Source: Eisenbergiella tayi
Lineage (GTDB): Bacteria; Bacillota; Clostridia; Lachnospirales; Lachnospiraceae
Assembly: GCF_001881565.1 (NCBI RefSeq)
Contig: NZ_MPDJ01000010.1
Location: 124,001-188,000, forward strand
Direction: 5' to 3'
Length of the DNA stretch: 64,000 bases
Shown piece by piece: positions 43,005-52,068 of the stretch (the first letter of the stretch is position 1; each line of letters opens with the position of its first letter). The translations under genes and the position numbers were made by a program. Under the pieces are notes generated by a model, which ran no database searches, was not told the DNA's origin, and worked only from the letters and a program-made list of their open reading frames with translations.

Positions 43005-45599
43005 TTAATCATCCATACAGGGGAAGGTCAGAATCACCTTAAACAGATCACCGTCCAGATAAATCTCAAATTTACCGTTCTGCAGTTCCGTCAGGTTTCT
43101 GGCTATGGACAAGCCCAGGCCGCTGCCTTCCGTACTTCTGGAAACATCTCCCCGTATAAAACGCTCCGTAAGCTCATCCGCGCTGATATTCAGGGACTGG
43201 GCCGAAATATTTTTCATGGAAAAGGCTGCCGTCTTTTTCCCGTCTTTTTCCTTCACGGAAAGATCCAGATAAACCCGGGTTCCCTCCAGCGCATATTTAT
43301 ATACATTTCCGAACAGATTCTCCACCACACGCCAGATACGCCTGCTGTCCGCTTCAATATATACCGGCTTTTCAGGCATGGCCGCAACCATAATCAGGCA
43401 TTTCTCATTCATTTTTTCCGAGAATTCCCCCATGGTCTGGTTGATCAGCTCAACAAAATTAATTTTTTCCATCTGCAGGGATATATTTCCGGAGGAAATT
43501 TTGGAGGCCTCCACCAAATCGTCGGTCAGCTGCTTGAGCCTCTGGGATTTACTGTCCAGCACCTGGATATACCCTTTGATCTTCTCGTCCTGGATATCCT
43601 CTCTTTTCAGCAGATTGACAAAATTGATTATGGATGTCAGGGGCGTCTTAATATCATGGGAAACGTTGGTGATCAGATCCGCCTTCAGCTTTTCATCCTT
43701 CATACTGGTAGCCACCGCTTCTTGTATCCCGTCGCCGATACTGTTCACTGTTTCCGCAAGAATCTTATTTTCCCCATGCATCCTGCTGTCGTCTATTTTA
43801 AACCCGAAATCGCCTTCGCCGATGGTCTGTGTCCCTTCCACGATTTTCTGAAGGTCCTTACGTTCCTGATAAAGAAGCGCCGCCACACACACATCAATAA
43901 CACCCGCAGCCAGAATCCCCGGCACGCCAAGCATTCCGAAAAAGAGATTCAGGGCTGTTATGAAGAAAAACGGAATCAAAAGCCGGCTCACTATATGGCT
44001 GTTATCATACAAACGGAAAAACAGCTTTCGGATGAGACGTCCCAGCTGCCAAAGCAGGGAATCCCTCCAGAACCGGTGCACTTTGAGCCGGCGTACCAGC
44101 CCCAGATAAAAGGATGTGGCTATCCAGTCAAACAGAAACGCCGCCAAAACCGCACCTGCGGTCATCATAAACGGGCTTATGTCTCCTTCCAGCGCATAGC
44201 TGAAGGCAATATCATAGGCTGCGGCGCAAAGTACGCAGAAGCCTGCCGTAACGGAAAAGCCCAGTGTCAGGAAAATCTCTGTCGGGAACCGATCTCCCTT
44301 TTTTGTCTCCACCACATAGCCGTCCTCATTCTCCGCTTCCTTCCTGCCTTCATAAACCGTAAGCACGCCCAGAAGCCACAGGGAAAGGATCAGCGCCAGA
44401 ATTCCCAGCACCGCCGTCTGCCAGTAATAAGGCATGAAGCTGACAAACGTATTCCTCGCCTGAGCCAGGCTGTCAACCACCCCATAGGATGTGTCCACAC
44501 CGATCCAGACTCTGGAATTCTCCGCAAATACATACTCATAGGGGCTCAGTATCCCCCGCATTTCCTCCGTAGTCATCTGTGTATTGGTCTTGATTTCCAC
44601 CCGATCCGGATTATAGTACAGATATCTGCCGTATCCGCTGAATTCCTCTGTAATCTCCTGTTCACTCTTTCCGTTAAAATTCTGTGGTATATTCGTAAAA
44701 TAACGCGGCTCACCGTCCACCGTCATCTGATAGCAATACCGGATGTTTGTCTTATCTTCCCCGTAGAATTTTTTAAAGCTGCTGTACTCCGTAAAATTAT
44801 GGTACAGCTGGTTGCAGGCTGCCACCAGATTGTCACGCAGCACCAGATATTCATCCAAATCGGAGGCATAATCGGCCAAATCCTGGCCCTCTGCAGAATA
44901 ATAGCGGGGCACCAGAATATCCAGGGCGATCACTTCATCCGTATCCACTTCTATTTCCCCTTTTTCAGACGCCCTCTCCAGATATCCCTCCAGGCTGTCG
45001 GGAAGCTCGGCGATCATACGCATGCTGAGGGAATCCGATTCCGCCGCCTGGGCGGAAAATTTAATGGCCTGCTTGGACAGATCCTGCTGCAGTTTGAAAT
45101 CCCCGACACTCAGCTCCCCGGGAATCTCCGTATCACTTTTCCCCAGGCCGAAATAAATGGAAAAATCATTTTCCGTACCATAGACGGTTTCATAATTGAA
45201 ACCATAATTCCCCCATTTAATCAAATCATCCAGATAATATTCCGCCGTCACCTCCGATTCGGAAAGCATGCTGGTTCTGTTTACATAAGCGGTGATGTCT
45301 ATCTTCTTTTTCCCTTCATATTCCCCGTTGGTTTCCAGCTGGCTCTTGATAACGGACATCCGGGTAATATCCTGGACATCATTCCGGAGGATATCATCAA
45401 AAATTTCCGAATCCTCGAACAGTTCCTTTTGGGAAAAGGGGGATATGAAATAACGGCTTTTTCCGTTTGTCCCCTCCACAGTTATGAATGAATTGGATAT
45501 AATGGCGATCACACAGCCTGCCGCTGCCGCCGTCAATATTCTTTTGGTAAACAGAAGAAATATCCGCTTTCCTCTCCCGCAAACATTCGACTTCTTCAT
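43005..45599 (-). CDS. Large membrane sensor histidine kinase
   Basis: An 864-aa kinase. One membrane segment near residues 15-35 is followed by an extracytoplasmic region of about 350 residues with no recognised fold, then some five further membrane segments (about 390-600). A dimerisation/phosphoacceptor helix follows (LITNVSHDIKTPLTSIINF, His near 650) and a HATPase domain (NLFGNVYKYAL, ending GSGLGLSIARNLTELQNG). The response regulator gene lies 54 bp upstream in the same transcript. Signal unknown; the large exposed domain suggests an extracellular ligand or cell-wall stress. GGGAGG precedes the ATG. Confidence 0.93.
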   Translation of the reverse strand: MKKSNVCGRGKRIFLLFTKRILTAAAAGCVIAIISNSFITVEGTNGKSRYFISPFSQKELFEDSEIFDDILRNDVQDITRMSVIKSQLETNGEYEGKKKIDITAYVNRTSMLSESEVTAEYYLDDLIKWGNYGFNYETVYGTENDFSIYFGLGKSDTEIPGELSVGDFKLQQDLSKQAIKFSAQAAESDSLSMRMIAELPDSLEGYLERASEKGEIEVDTDEVIALDILVPRYYSAEGQDLADYASDLDEYLVLRDNLVAACNQLYHNFTEYSSFKKFYGEDKTNIRYCYQMTVDGEPRYFTNIPQNFNGKSEQEITEEFSGYGRYLYYNPDRVEIKTNTQMTTEEMRGILSPYEYVFAENSRVWIGVDTSYGVVDSLAQARNTFVSFMPYYWQTAVLGILALILSLWLLGVLTVYEGRKEAENEDGYVVETKKGDRFPTEIFLTLGFSVTAGFCVLCAAAYDIAFSYALEGDISPFMMTAGAVLAAFLFDWIATSFYLGLVRRLKVHRFWRDSLLWQLGRLIRKLFFRLYDNSHIVSRLLIPFFFITALNLFFGMLGVPGILAAGVIDVCVAALLYQERKDLQKIVEGTQTIGEGDFGFKIDDSRMHGENKILAETVNSIGDGIQEAVATSMKDEKLKADLITNVSHDIKTPLTSIINFVNLLKREDIQDEKIKGYIQVLDSKSQRLKQLTDDLVEASKISSGNISLQMEKINFVELINQTMGEFSEKMNEKCLIMVAAMPEKPVYIEADSRRIWRVVENLFGNVYKYALEGTRVYLDLSVKEKDGKKTAAFSMKNISAQSLNISADELTERFIRGDVSRSTEGSGLGLSIARNLTELQNGKFEIYLDGDLFKVILTFPCMDD

Positions 45600-45653
45600 A
45601 ACTTTCCTCCCGGAGCTGTCATTTTTCCTGCTTCCTTTTGTGCTGTTCCGTCT

Positions 45654-46346
45654 TTACTGCTTTTCAATCTTATATCCCACTCCCCACACTACCTTCAGAT
45701 ATCTGGGTTCTTTGGGGTTTATCTCTATTTTTTCCCGGATATGACGGATATGGACTGCCACCGTATTATCTGCGCCGATAGCTTCCTCTTCCCAAATACT
45801 TTCGTAAATCTGGTCGATAGAAAAAACCCTGCCCTGGTTTTTTACAAGAAGCAGCAGGATATTGTATTCAATGGGAGTGAGCTTGACCGGTTCATCATCC
45901 ACGGTCACTTCCTTCGTCTCGTCATTGATCACAAGGCCTCCCGCACGGAAAATCGCGTTGTTTTCCGAATTCAGGTTGCCCAGCTGGGTATATCTGCGAA
46001 GATGGGATTTCACCCTTGCCACCAGCTCCAGCGGATTAAAGGGCTTGGTCACATAGTCATCCGCTCCGATGTTCAGCCCGAGGATCTTATCCGCATCCTC
46101 CGATTTGGCCGACAATATAATGATGGGAATGCTGCTGTATTCCCTGATTTTCAGTGTGGCATGTATTCCGTCCAGCCTCGGCATCATGACATCGATAATG
46201 AGCAGATGGACTTCATTGGTCTTAAGCGCCCGGATCGCCTGCTCCCCGTCATAAGCTTTAATCACATGATAGCCCTCCTGCGCAAGATAAATCTCTATCG
46301 CTTCCACTATCTCTTTATCGTCATCGCATACCAGAATATTCGTCAT
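45654..46346 (-). CDS. OmpR-family response regulator
   Basis: About 230 aa. Receiver domain: acidic pair DDD near residue 9, phosphoacceptor Asp in LLIIDVMMPRLDG, Lys in YVTKPFNPLELVARV. It is followed by a winged helix (PIEYNILLLLVKNQGRVFSIDQIYESIW, VAVHIRHIREKIE). It should be phosphorylated by the adjacent kinase. A longer frame reaches 46418, but the ATG at 46346 has AAGGAG 10 nt upstream and begins right at the receiver domain. A TGGTATACT (extended -10) at 46420-46427 on the minus strand may be its promoter. Confidence 0.95.
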   Translation of the reverse strand: MTNILVCDDDKEIVEAIEIYLAQEGYHVIKAYDGEQAIRALKTNEVHLLIIDVMMPRLDGIHATLKIREYSSIPIIILSAKSEDADKILGLNIGADDYVTKPFNPLELVARVKSHLRRYTQLGNLNSENNAIFRAGGLVINDETKEVTVDDEPVKLTPIEYNILLLLVKNQGRVFSIDQIYESIWEEEAIGADNTVAVHIRHIREKIEINPKEPRYLKVVWGVGYKIEKQ

Positions 46347-46625
46347 CTTCAGTCGCTCCTTCCGCAAAGCTTTTCCGCAGCATTCCTGCGATTTTAAGCA
46401 CGCTTTGCCTTTTTGCATCAGTATACCACATAATGAACCAGGGTAACTATTATTTTATTAAATCATGAAAGATTTAATTTCCAATGGGATTATTGTTAAG
46501 TTTTTCTTAAAAATTTTTATCATCTGAGCGCATGTTTCTTGCATTTGCTGCCATTCTCCCTTACCATATAAGATACGGCCGCTTATGCAGCAGCCTGACA
46601 GTAAAGAGGAAAGGAATTCATACCC

Positions 46626-47441
46626 ATGCAAAACTGCTTTCAGTCCACAGGAACCTATATAGCGGATCAAAGTCTGACAGACAGCGTCAATATAGCAGCC
46701 GCCCTGGAAAGGCCGCTGCTCATTAAAGGAGAACCCGGCACCGGAAAAACCATGCTCGCCCAGGCCGTAGCAGAAGCTCTGGGCATGGAGCTGATTACCT
46801 GGAATATCAAATCCACCACCAAGGCCCAGGACGGCCTGTACACCTATGATACCATTAAAAGACTCTATGACAGTCAGTTCGGGGAAGAGGGTGTGAACGA
46901 CATTTCACGCTACATCCGGCTCGGCCGGCTGGGAGAGGCTTTTACCCGGGACAGCCGGACTGTTCTGCTCATTGATGAAATCGATAAAGCAGATCTGGAA
47001 TTCCCCAACGACCTGCTTTGGGAACTGGATCGGATGGAATTCCATATCCCGGAAACCGGCGTTACCATACGGGCAAAAGAACGCCCTATCGTCATCATCA
47101 CCTCCAACGCGGAAAAAGAACTGCCGGATGCATTTTTACGGCGCTGCATCTTTCATTACATTGATTTCCCTGACAAGGCCATGTTGACTCAAATAGTCAA
47201 AGTGCATTTTCCGCTGGTAGAGGCCCACTTGTTAGAGGCTGCCGTTTCCGCTTTTGAGGAAATACGTTCCATACGCAGTCTCCGCAAAAAGCCAGGCACC
47301 TCCGAATTGATTGACTGGGTCAACGCACTTTCCTTAAGCGGTATTTCTCCGGAAATCCTTGCAAAAGAGCTTCCTTTTCCCGGAATACTTATTAAAAAAG
47401 ACGAAGATATGGATGCGGTAAAAAAACACCGTTATCTGTAA
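46626..47441 (+). CDS. MoxR-type AAA+ ATPase
   Basis: A 271-aa ATPase with Walker A GEPGTGKT (35-42), Walker B VLLIDEIDKAD (about 112-122), sensor VIITSNAEKELPDAFLRRC and C-terminal helical lid. MoxR proteins act with VWA-domain partners to activate or assemble target complexes; such a partner is encoded 12 bp downstream. AAAGGA precedes the ATG. A possible promoter TTGCTG-16-TATAAG lies at 46545-46572. Substrate not deducible. Confidence 0.92.
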   Translation: MQNCFQSTGTYIADQSLTDSVNIAAALERPLLIKGEPGTGKTMLAQAVAEALGMELITWNIKSTTKAQDGLYTYDTIKRLYDSQFGEEGVNDISRYIRLGRLGEAFTRDSRTVLLIDEIDKADLEFPNDLLWELDRMEFHIPETGVTIRAKERPIVIITSNAEKELPDAFLRRCIFHYIDFPDKAMLTQIVKVHFPLVEAHLLEAAVSAFEEIRSIRSLRKKPGTSELIDWVNALSLSGISPEILAKELPFPGILIKKDEDMDAVKKHRYL

Positions 47442-47453
47442 GGGGTGCCGGTT

Positions 47454-48671
47454 ATGTTTGAAGCATTTTTTGTTATTCTTAAAAATCATGAAGTCCCTGT
47501 CACGCCGGGGGAATGGCTTTCCTTGCAGGAGGCTCTGGATAAAGGACTGTGCGGCAGCAGTCTTTCCTCCTTCTACTCTCTTTCCCGTATGCTCCTGGTG
47601 AAAAGAGAGACGGATTATGATAAATTCGACTCTGCCTTTGAAGAGTATTTTAATGGTATCCGCGGCAATACCCCTCTGACCGCCCGCCTGCTGGAGTGGC
47701 TGGATAAGCCGGACATGAATGAACTCCTTCCGCAATGGAAGGAAGAGAAAAAAATGCTTCCCGGCGAAAACCCGGAAAGCAAAGAAGGCGATTCTTCTAA
47801 AGAAGAAATCGAAGAACGCATGAGGAAACGGCTTGAAGAACAGACAAGCGAACACAACGGAGGGGATTACTGGATAGGGACCATGGGGAAATCCTCCTAC
47901 GGAAATACAGGCGCTCATACAGGAGGTATCCGTGTGGGCGGCAAAAGCGGCCACCAGTCTGCCTTCGCCGTCATGGGCGAACACAGGTACAAAGATTTCC
48001 GGGATGATCGGATCATAGACAACCGTCAGTTCCAGCAGGCCCTCCGTCGTCTCAGACAGTATTCTTCCCGGCGCGATCTGCCCCGTACCCAATTGGATTT
48101 GGACGGCACAATCAGCAAGACCTGCCGGAACGGCGGGTTTCTACAAATCGTCATGGAGCCTCCCCGTAAAAATGCAGTGAAGCTGCTGCTGCTCATGGAT
48201 TCCGGCGGAACCATGCTGCCCTATTCCAGCCTGATGAATGAGCTATTCCAGGCTGTGAGCAGGTCCAATCATTTTAAAGAAACAAGATTTTACTATTTTC
48301 ATAACTGTATTTACGGAAAGCTGTATAATACCCCTGCGTGTGATTATGGAGACTGGATTGAAACGGAATGGCTGTTCCATAATCTCAAAGGCGATACGAA
48401 GGTGGTTATTGTCGGTGACGCCGCCATGGCCCCGGAAGAATTGTTCTCTCCTTCCGGAAATTACCGGGGTCCCAATGACGGACTGACCGGTTTTGAATGG
48501 ATGCAGCTTCTCAAAGAATGTTTCAAAAAAAGTGTCTGGCTGAATCCCAAAATGGCAAAGGGAAACGCTCCCTGGCGCGAATCCGAAACTGCTGTCAAAG
48601 AAATATTTTCCATGTATCCTCTCACCGTCAAAGGTCTGAAAGAAGCCATGAAGGAGCTGATGCGGGGCTGA
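47454..48671 (+). CDS. VWA/CoxE-like partner of the MoxR ATPase
   Basis: About 405 aa. The N-terminal half is helical (FVILKNHEVPVTPGEWLSL) with a charged linker. The C-terminal part is a von Willebrand A fold (LLLLMDSGGTMLPYSSLM near 243-260, TRFYYFHNCIYG, VVIVGDAAMAPEEL). The metal site reads DSGGT instead of the usual DxSxS, so metal binding may be altered. A GTG at 47445 is possible, but the ATG at 47454 with AAGGGG 8 nt upstream is preferred. It forms a two-gene unit with the ATPase. Confidence 0.85.
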   Translation: MFEAFFVILKNHEVPVTPGEWLSLQEALDKGLCGSSLSSFYSLSRMLLVKRETDYDKFDSAFEEYFNGIRGNTPLTARLLEWLDKPDMNELLPQWKEEKKMLPGENPESKEGDSSKEEIEERMRKRLEEQTSEHNGGDYWIGTMGKSSYGNTGAHTGGIRVGGKSGHQSAFAVMGEHRYKDFRDDRIIDNRQFQQALRRLRQYSSRRDLPRTQLDLDGTISKTCRNGGFLQIVMEPPRKNAVKLLLLMDSGGTMLPYSSLMNELFQAVSRSNHFKETRFYYFHNCIYGKLYNTPACDYGDWIETEWLFHNLKGDTKVVIVGDAAMAPEELFSPSGNYRGPNDGLTGFEWMQLLKECFKKSVWLNPKMAKGNAPWRESETAVKEIFSMYPLTVKGLKEAMKELMRG

Positions 48672-48684
48672 CCGCCGCATCAGA

Positions 48685-49458
48685 CTATTCCTTCAGCCAG
48701 TATTCGGAACCGTCCTTTGTCCGTTCCAGGAATCCATATTCAATCATAAGCCGCCTGATATAAGGAAAATCGTTGTGTATCCGCTTGAGGATCCGGTTGA
48801 TTTCGATTTCCGTATATCTGTTTCCCGGCTTGAAATTATCCGCAATCTTCCGGAGAACCACAAGCTTTCTCTTTTCCCTTGCAGGGACTTCCTTAAGATG
48901 CCCATTCTCGTCAAAGAAGGTCTGTATTATCTGTTTTCTTTCCTCTTCCGTTATAATATATCTGTCATCCACCATCGCAGCCGTGCGGTGAGGCTCACAC
49001 AGCTTATCCTCCGTCTTCTTTTCCATCTTATCTCCCATCTCTTTCAATAATTCCATCATAGCCAGGAATGCCCTGGCCTGCCGCTCCTTCTCCCGCAGCT
49101 TGAACCGGTGATTCCTGACTGTAGAAGCAGAAATCTTCTGTCTTTCCGCTATTTCCTTATCACTCAGCCCTTCCCCCATAGCCTCTATAACAGACTGCTG
49201 GATTTCCGATATACCCGTCAATCCGGAATGGAGCAGGAAATGAAGCATAGAACCATGCTCCTCCTTCAGATGAAGCTGTATCCTTTTTGCCGCATCATAA
49301 TATTTTCCATCCTTTGGAAAGACTTCTCCTTTTTCATATAACTCTCCGCAAATCAGGCACTGTACCTCTGTCCCTGTTTCCTTATATCCCCGCTTCAGTT
49401 CCTCCAGTGACGCGCCATAAAAAGCCTCATCCCGGCTTTCCAAACTATCATAAGACAT
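48685..49458 (-). CDS. DUF2087-type transcriptional regulator with LuxR-like HTH
   Basis: A 257-aa protein. Residues 34-70 hold a CLICG...H..EEH pattern resembling a zinc knuckle. Residues of about 90-125 are a LuxR-type helix-turn-helix (GLSDKEIAERQKISASTVRNHRFKLR). The C-terminal 90 residues match a DUF2087 winged-helix-like domain (KLVVLRKIADNFKPGNRYTE, DFPYIRRLMIEYGFLER). Convergent with the VWA gene. AAGGAGG precedes the ATG. Function likely regulatory; ligand and targets unknown. Confidence 0.85.
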   Translation of the reverse strand: MSYDSLESRDEAFYGASLEELKRGYKETGTEVQCLICGELYEKGEVFPKDGKYYDAAKRIQLHLKEEHGSMLHFLLHSGLTGISEIQQSVIEAMGEGLSDKEIAERQKISASTVRNHRFKLREKERQARAFLAMMELLKEMGDKMEKKTEDKLCEPHRTAAMVDDRYIITEEERKQIIQTFFDENGHLKEVPAREKRKLVVLRKIADNFKPGNRYTEIEINRILKRIHNDFPYIRRLMIEYGFLERTKDGSEYWLKE

Positions 49459-49688
49459 TGCTTCCGCCTCCTTTACCTGTTTCCAATACTCTCATTTTCC
49501 ACGCCTGATGTCGGCCGGTATAGACATCATATATCATTTTCTTCTTTTTGTCTATATATTTATAAACTTATTTTATATTTGTTTGTTTATTTACAAACAT
49601 TCAGTTCAAAAGTTAACTTCATCAATACCTTGGCCGCACCCTGTATTAATATGTAAACAAAAATACCTCTCCATTTTTTACATAAAAA
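49459..49688. other. AT-rich gene-free stretch upstream of the DUF2087 gene
   Basis: About 230 bp of strongly A+T-rich sequence with short runs of A and T but no coding frame of note. It probably carries the promoter of the DUF2087 gene; I could not choose a single convincing -35/-10 pair. Confidence 0.5.
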
Positions 49689-49740
49689 GTTCCGGAGACG
49701 GATTCTCGCTCATGCTAAGGTGAGAATCCGTCTCCGGAAC
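49689..49740 (-). terminator. Strong terminator of the DUF3592 gene
   Basis: Perfect 19-bp stem (49689-49707 with 49722-49740, GTTCCGGAGACGGATTCTC) with a 14-nt loop. On the minus strand it is followed by TTTTTATG. Confidence 0.9.
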
Positions 49741-49765
49741 CTGTGCTTCAATTCTTATGTATCAA

Positions 49766-50179
49766 TCAGCCCTCCGTCCGCGCCTTGCTGAACAGTGTCA
49801 CAGAAACGCATACCATGGCAAAAGAACCGAACAGAAAAACAAAATAGACCATGGCAACCGGAGTGGTACTGGTTATTCCTTCGATATTGGCATACAGCTT
49901 GCCGTCATGCAGAAGCGCCGTCACTTCCTTTCCCGGTATATAAGCAGCGCTGCTGTGCGTATTCTTGAGTTTATATTCCTGCCCTTCATACTCCACAACC
50001 ACTTCATACTGCGTCTGCCGCTTCCCGAGTACCTTCCTGACGATATTATCCGAGCTTACGACCGTCGCCTTGACCTCCGTATACTCAGGATTGGTGTCCT
50101 CCATGGCGAAACGAAGAAATACCGCCGCCACAATGCACAGCACTGTAATAATGCTGCAAATAACCGCTTTCTTTTTCAT
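49766..50179 (-). CDS. DUF3592-type membrane protein
   Basis: A 137-aa protein with an N-terminal membrane segment (5-24), an outer domain of about 80 residues (VKATVVSSDNIVRKVLG, YEVVVEYEGQEYKLKN, YIPGKEVTALL) and a C-terminal membrane segment (GFMVYFVFLFGSFAMV-like). The layout and the YEVVVEYE..G strands match DUF3592 proteins, of unknown function. It lies 24 bp after the beta-lactamase-fold gene and ends the transcript before a strong terminator. Confidence 0.8.
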   Translation of the reverse strand: MKKKAVICSIITVLCIVAAVFLRFAMEDTNPEYTEVKATVVSSDNIVRKVLGKRQTQYEVVVEYEGQEYKLKNTHSSAAYIPGKEVTALLHDGKLYANIEGITSTTPVAMVYFVFLFGSFAMVCVSVTLFSKARTEG

Positions 50180-50203
50180 ACCTGTTTTTCCCTTTCCCTA
50201 TCT

Positions 50204-52054
50204 TCATTCTTCTGTCTGATCCTGGTAAGCCGGCTCATTCTTCGCCGCTTCCTCATCCTCTGTGTTTATCTCTTTACCGACGCATACCGGCTGTACCGTA
50301 CGCTCTACCAAAAGATGAAATACATCAATTCCGCCGCTCTCCTTGATTGTATTCATTAAAAAGCCCATTTTCCCTCCCAGATCCGTAAGGGAATCAAGGC
50401 CCTCCATGATGACCTCCTTTCCGGGAGTCTCATCCCAGTGGGCTTCCAGGGTATTTTCATCAAAATAAAGCTTCAGTTTACGTCTGCATGCCTCTTCCAG
50501 GAAGGCAAAATCAATTTTCAATACCATTCTGCCGTCCTCATCCGTGGAAAACTCCCCTTTTGTCCCTATCCGGTAAATTTCCCCGTTAAAGGATACATTC
50601 GACGCCACCGCCTTCACAAATCCAACCTCCAGCGACTTCTTTTCCTTTCCTTCATACAAATCAATAAACAGCCGGTTTCCGGATGCCATAAAACCGATTT
50701 TATGAATGCCATCCGTAAAATTATTATGAAACACCTGCATCATAAGAGGCATCAGCCCCACCTGCTGTTCTTCCATTTCATAAAGTTTACCATCCAGATA
50801 ATTTATCCGCTTCTGTCTCAGGGTACTTCTGATATATACTGCCTTTCTCTTTTCCCAGCCGCCTTTTTCAATCACCGGCAGCCCCGTACGGCGGCCTTCC
50901 ATTTCTTCTATTACGTGCTGCAGCATTATCTGCCCCCGCAGATCCTCCGGAAGTACGGCGGGGGGATTGAAATCCTCTTCAAAATACTTTTTCACAATAC
51001 CCAGCAGTACGCAGTTCTGGAACAGTTCCTTACTCCCCGCATTGGAGACTACAACCATATTCAAATCCGGATAAGCAAGAACATCCTGCCCCAGCATACC
51101 GTTATAGTTAAAGGATTCCTCCCTTCCTCCCTTCCACAGCTGATAGCCATAGCCATAATTACTCATGGAAGACGGGGTTTCCACATGTCTTTTAAGGGAC
51201 ATCTCCACCCAATCCTCCGGAACCAGCTGCTGTCCTTTCCAGCTGCCATGCTGCAGATAAAGAATACCGAGCTTTGCCGCGTCCTCGGGACATAAGAATA
51301 ATCCCCAGCCGCCCTTTGTAATCCCCTTCGGACAGGTTTCCCAAAAAACCTTTTGGATTCCCATGGGTTCCCACAAACGGGGACGCAGATATTCCATAAG
51401 GGATTCCCCTGTCACTTCCGTAATTATTGCAGACAGCATGTAGGAGTTCATACTGTTATATTCAAATTTCTTACCGGGCACTCCAATGAGGCCGGATTCC
51501 AGATATCCCCTTACCCAGTCATTTCCTGATACAATCCCTGTTTCATTAAAGCTGACACAGCTTGTCATGGTAAGCAGATTCTCTACGGTAATATCCTTGA
51601 GCCGGAAAATATTGAGCAGGTTCTTCTTTCCACCAAAAAGATCTATTACCTTATCCTGCAGACGCAGACGCCCTTCACCGATAAGCATTCCCACTGCCAT
51701 GCCGGTAACACTTTTACACATAGAATAACTGGCATGCCACATGCCGGCCGGATAGGGTTCAAACCCGCATTCACAGATGACCTTGTTGTTCCTCACGACC
51801 ATAATCTGGTGGATATCCACGTTTTCATGGAGCGCCAAATCCTTGAGGAAAGCCGCCAAATGCGCTGAGGATACTCCCTGGCTTTCCGGAACTGCTCTTT
51901 CCAGAGGCTGTTGTCCGTCCTCACGTTCAGGAAAAGTATTCCCAAAGGGAAAGGCCGGTTTCTGCGGGAAAAAATCCACCTTCCCCACATTTCCCGTTTT
52001 TCTCGCAATGATATTCCATATCAACTCCGCTACTGCCAATTCTGTTTTTGCCAT
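50204..52054 (-). CDS. Beta-lactamase-fold serine hydrolase (class C / PBP-like)
   Basis: A 616-aa protein without signal peptide. Of about 60-400, it has the serine-hydrolase domain: SxxK motif SMCK (in WHASYSMCKSVTGMAVG), YNSMNSY (YxN), and the late MLGQDVLAYP region in place of KTG/HxG. About 200 further residues form a C-terminal beta-rich extension. The absence of an export signal is unusual for penicillin-binding proteins and points to a cytoplasmic esterase or peptidase. GGAGCG precedes the ATG. It follows pgeF by 14 bp. Confidence 0.88.
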   Translation of the reverse strand: MAKTELAVAELIWNIIARKTGNVGKVDFFPQKPAFPFGNTFPEREDGQQPLERAVPESQGVSSAHLAAFLKDLALHENVDIHQIMVVRNNKVICECGFEPYPAGMWHASYSMCKSVTGMAVGMLIGEGRLRLQDKVIDLFGGKKNLLNIFRLKDITVENLLTMTSCVSFNETGIVSGNDWVRGYLESGLIGVPGKKFEYNSMNSYMLSAIITEVTGESLMEYLRPRLWEPMGIQKVFWETCPKGITKGGWGLFLCPEDAAKLGILYLQHGSWKGQQLVPEDWVEMSLKRHVETPSSMSNYGYGYQLWKGGREESFNYNGMLGQDVLAYPDLNMVVVSNAGSKELFQNCVLLGIVKKYFEEDFNPPAVLPEDLRGQIMLQHVIEEMEGRRTGLPVIEKGGWEKRKAVYIRSTLRQKRINYLDGKLYEMEEQQVGLMPLMMQVFHNNFTDGIHKIGFMASGNRLFIDLYEGKEKKSLEVGFVKAVASNVSFNGEIYRIGTKGEFSTDEDGRMVLKIDFAFLEEACRRKLKLYFDENTLEAHWDETPGKEVIMEGLDSLTDLGGKMGFLMNTIKESGGIDVFHLLVERTVQPVCVGKEINTEDEEAAKNEPAYQDQTEE

Positions 52055-52068
52055 CCGCTTTCGCTCCT

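Noticed and set aside
43656..45491. Plus-strand open frame of 611 codons
   Set aside because: It lies antisense to the sensor kinase gene, has no ribosome binding site, and its translation is rich in His, Arg and Ile without domain character. It is a shadow of a high-GC third position frame.
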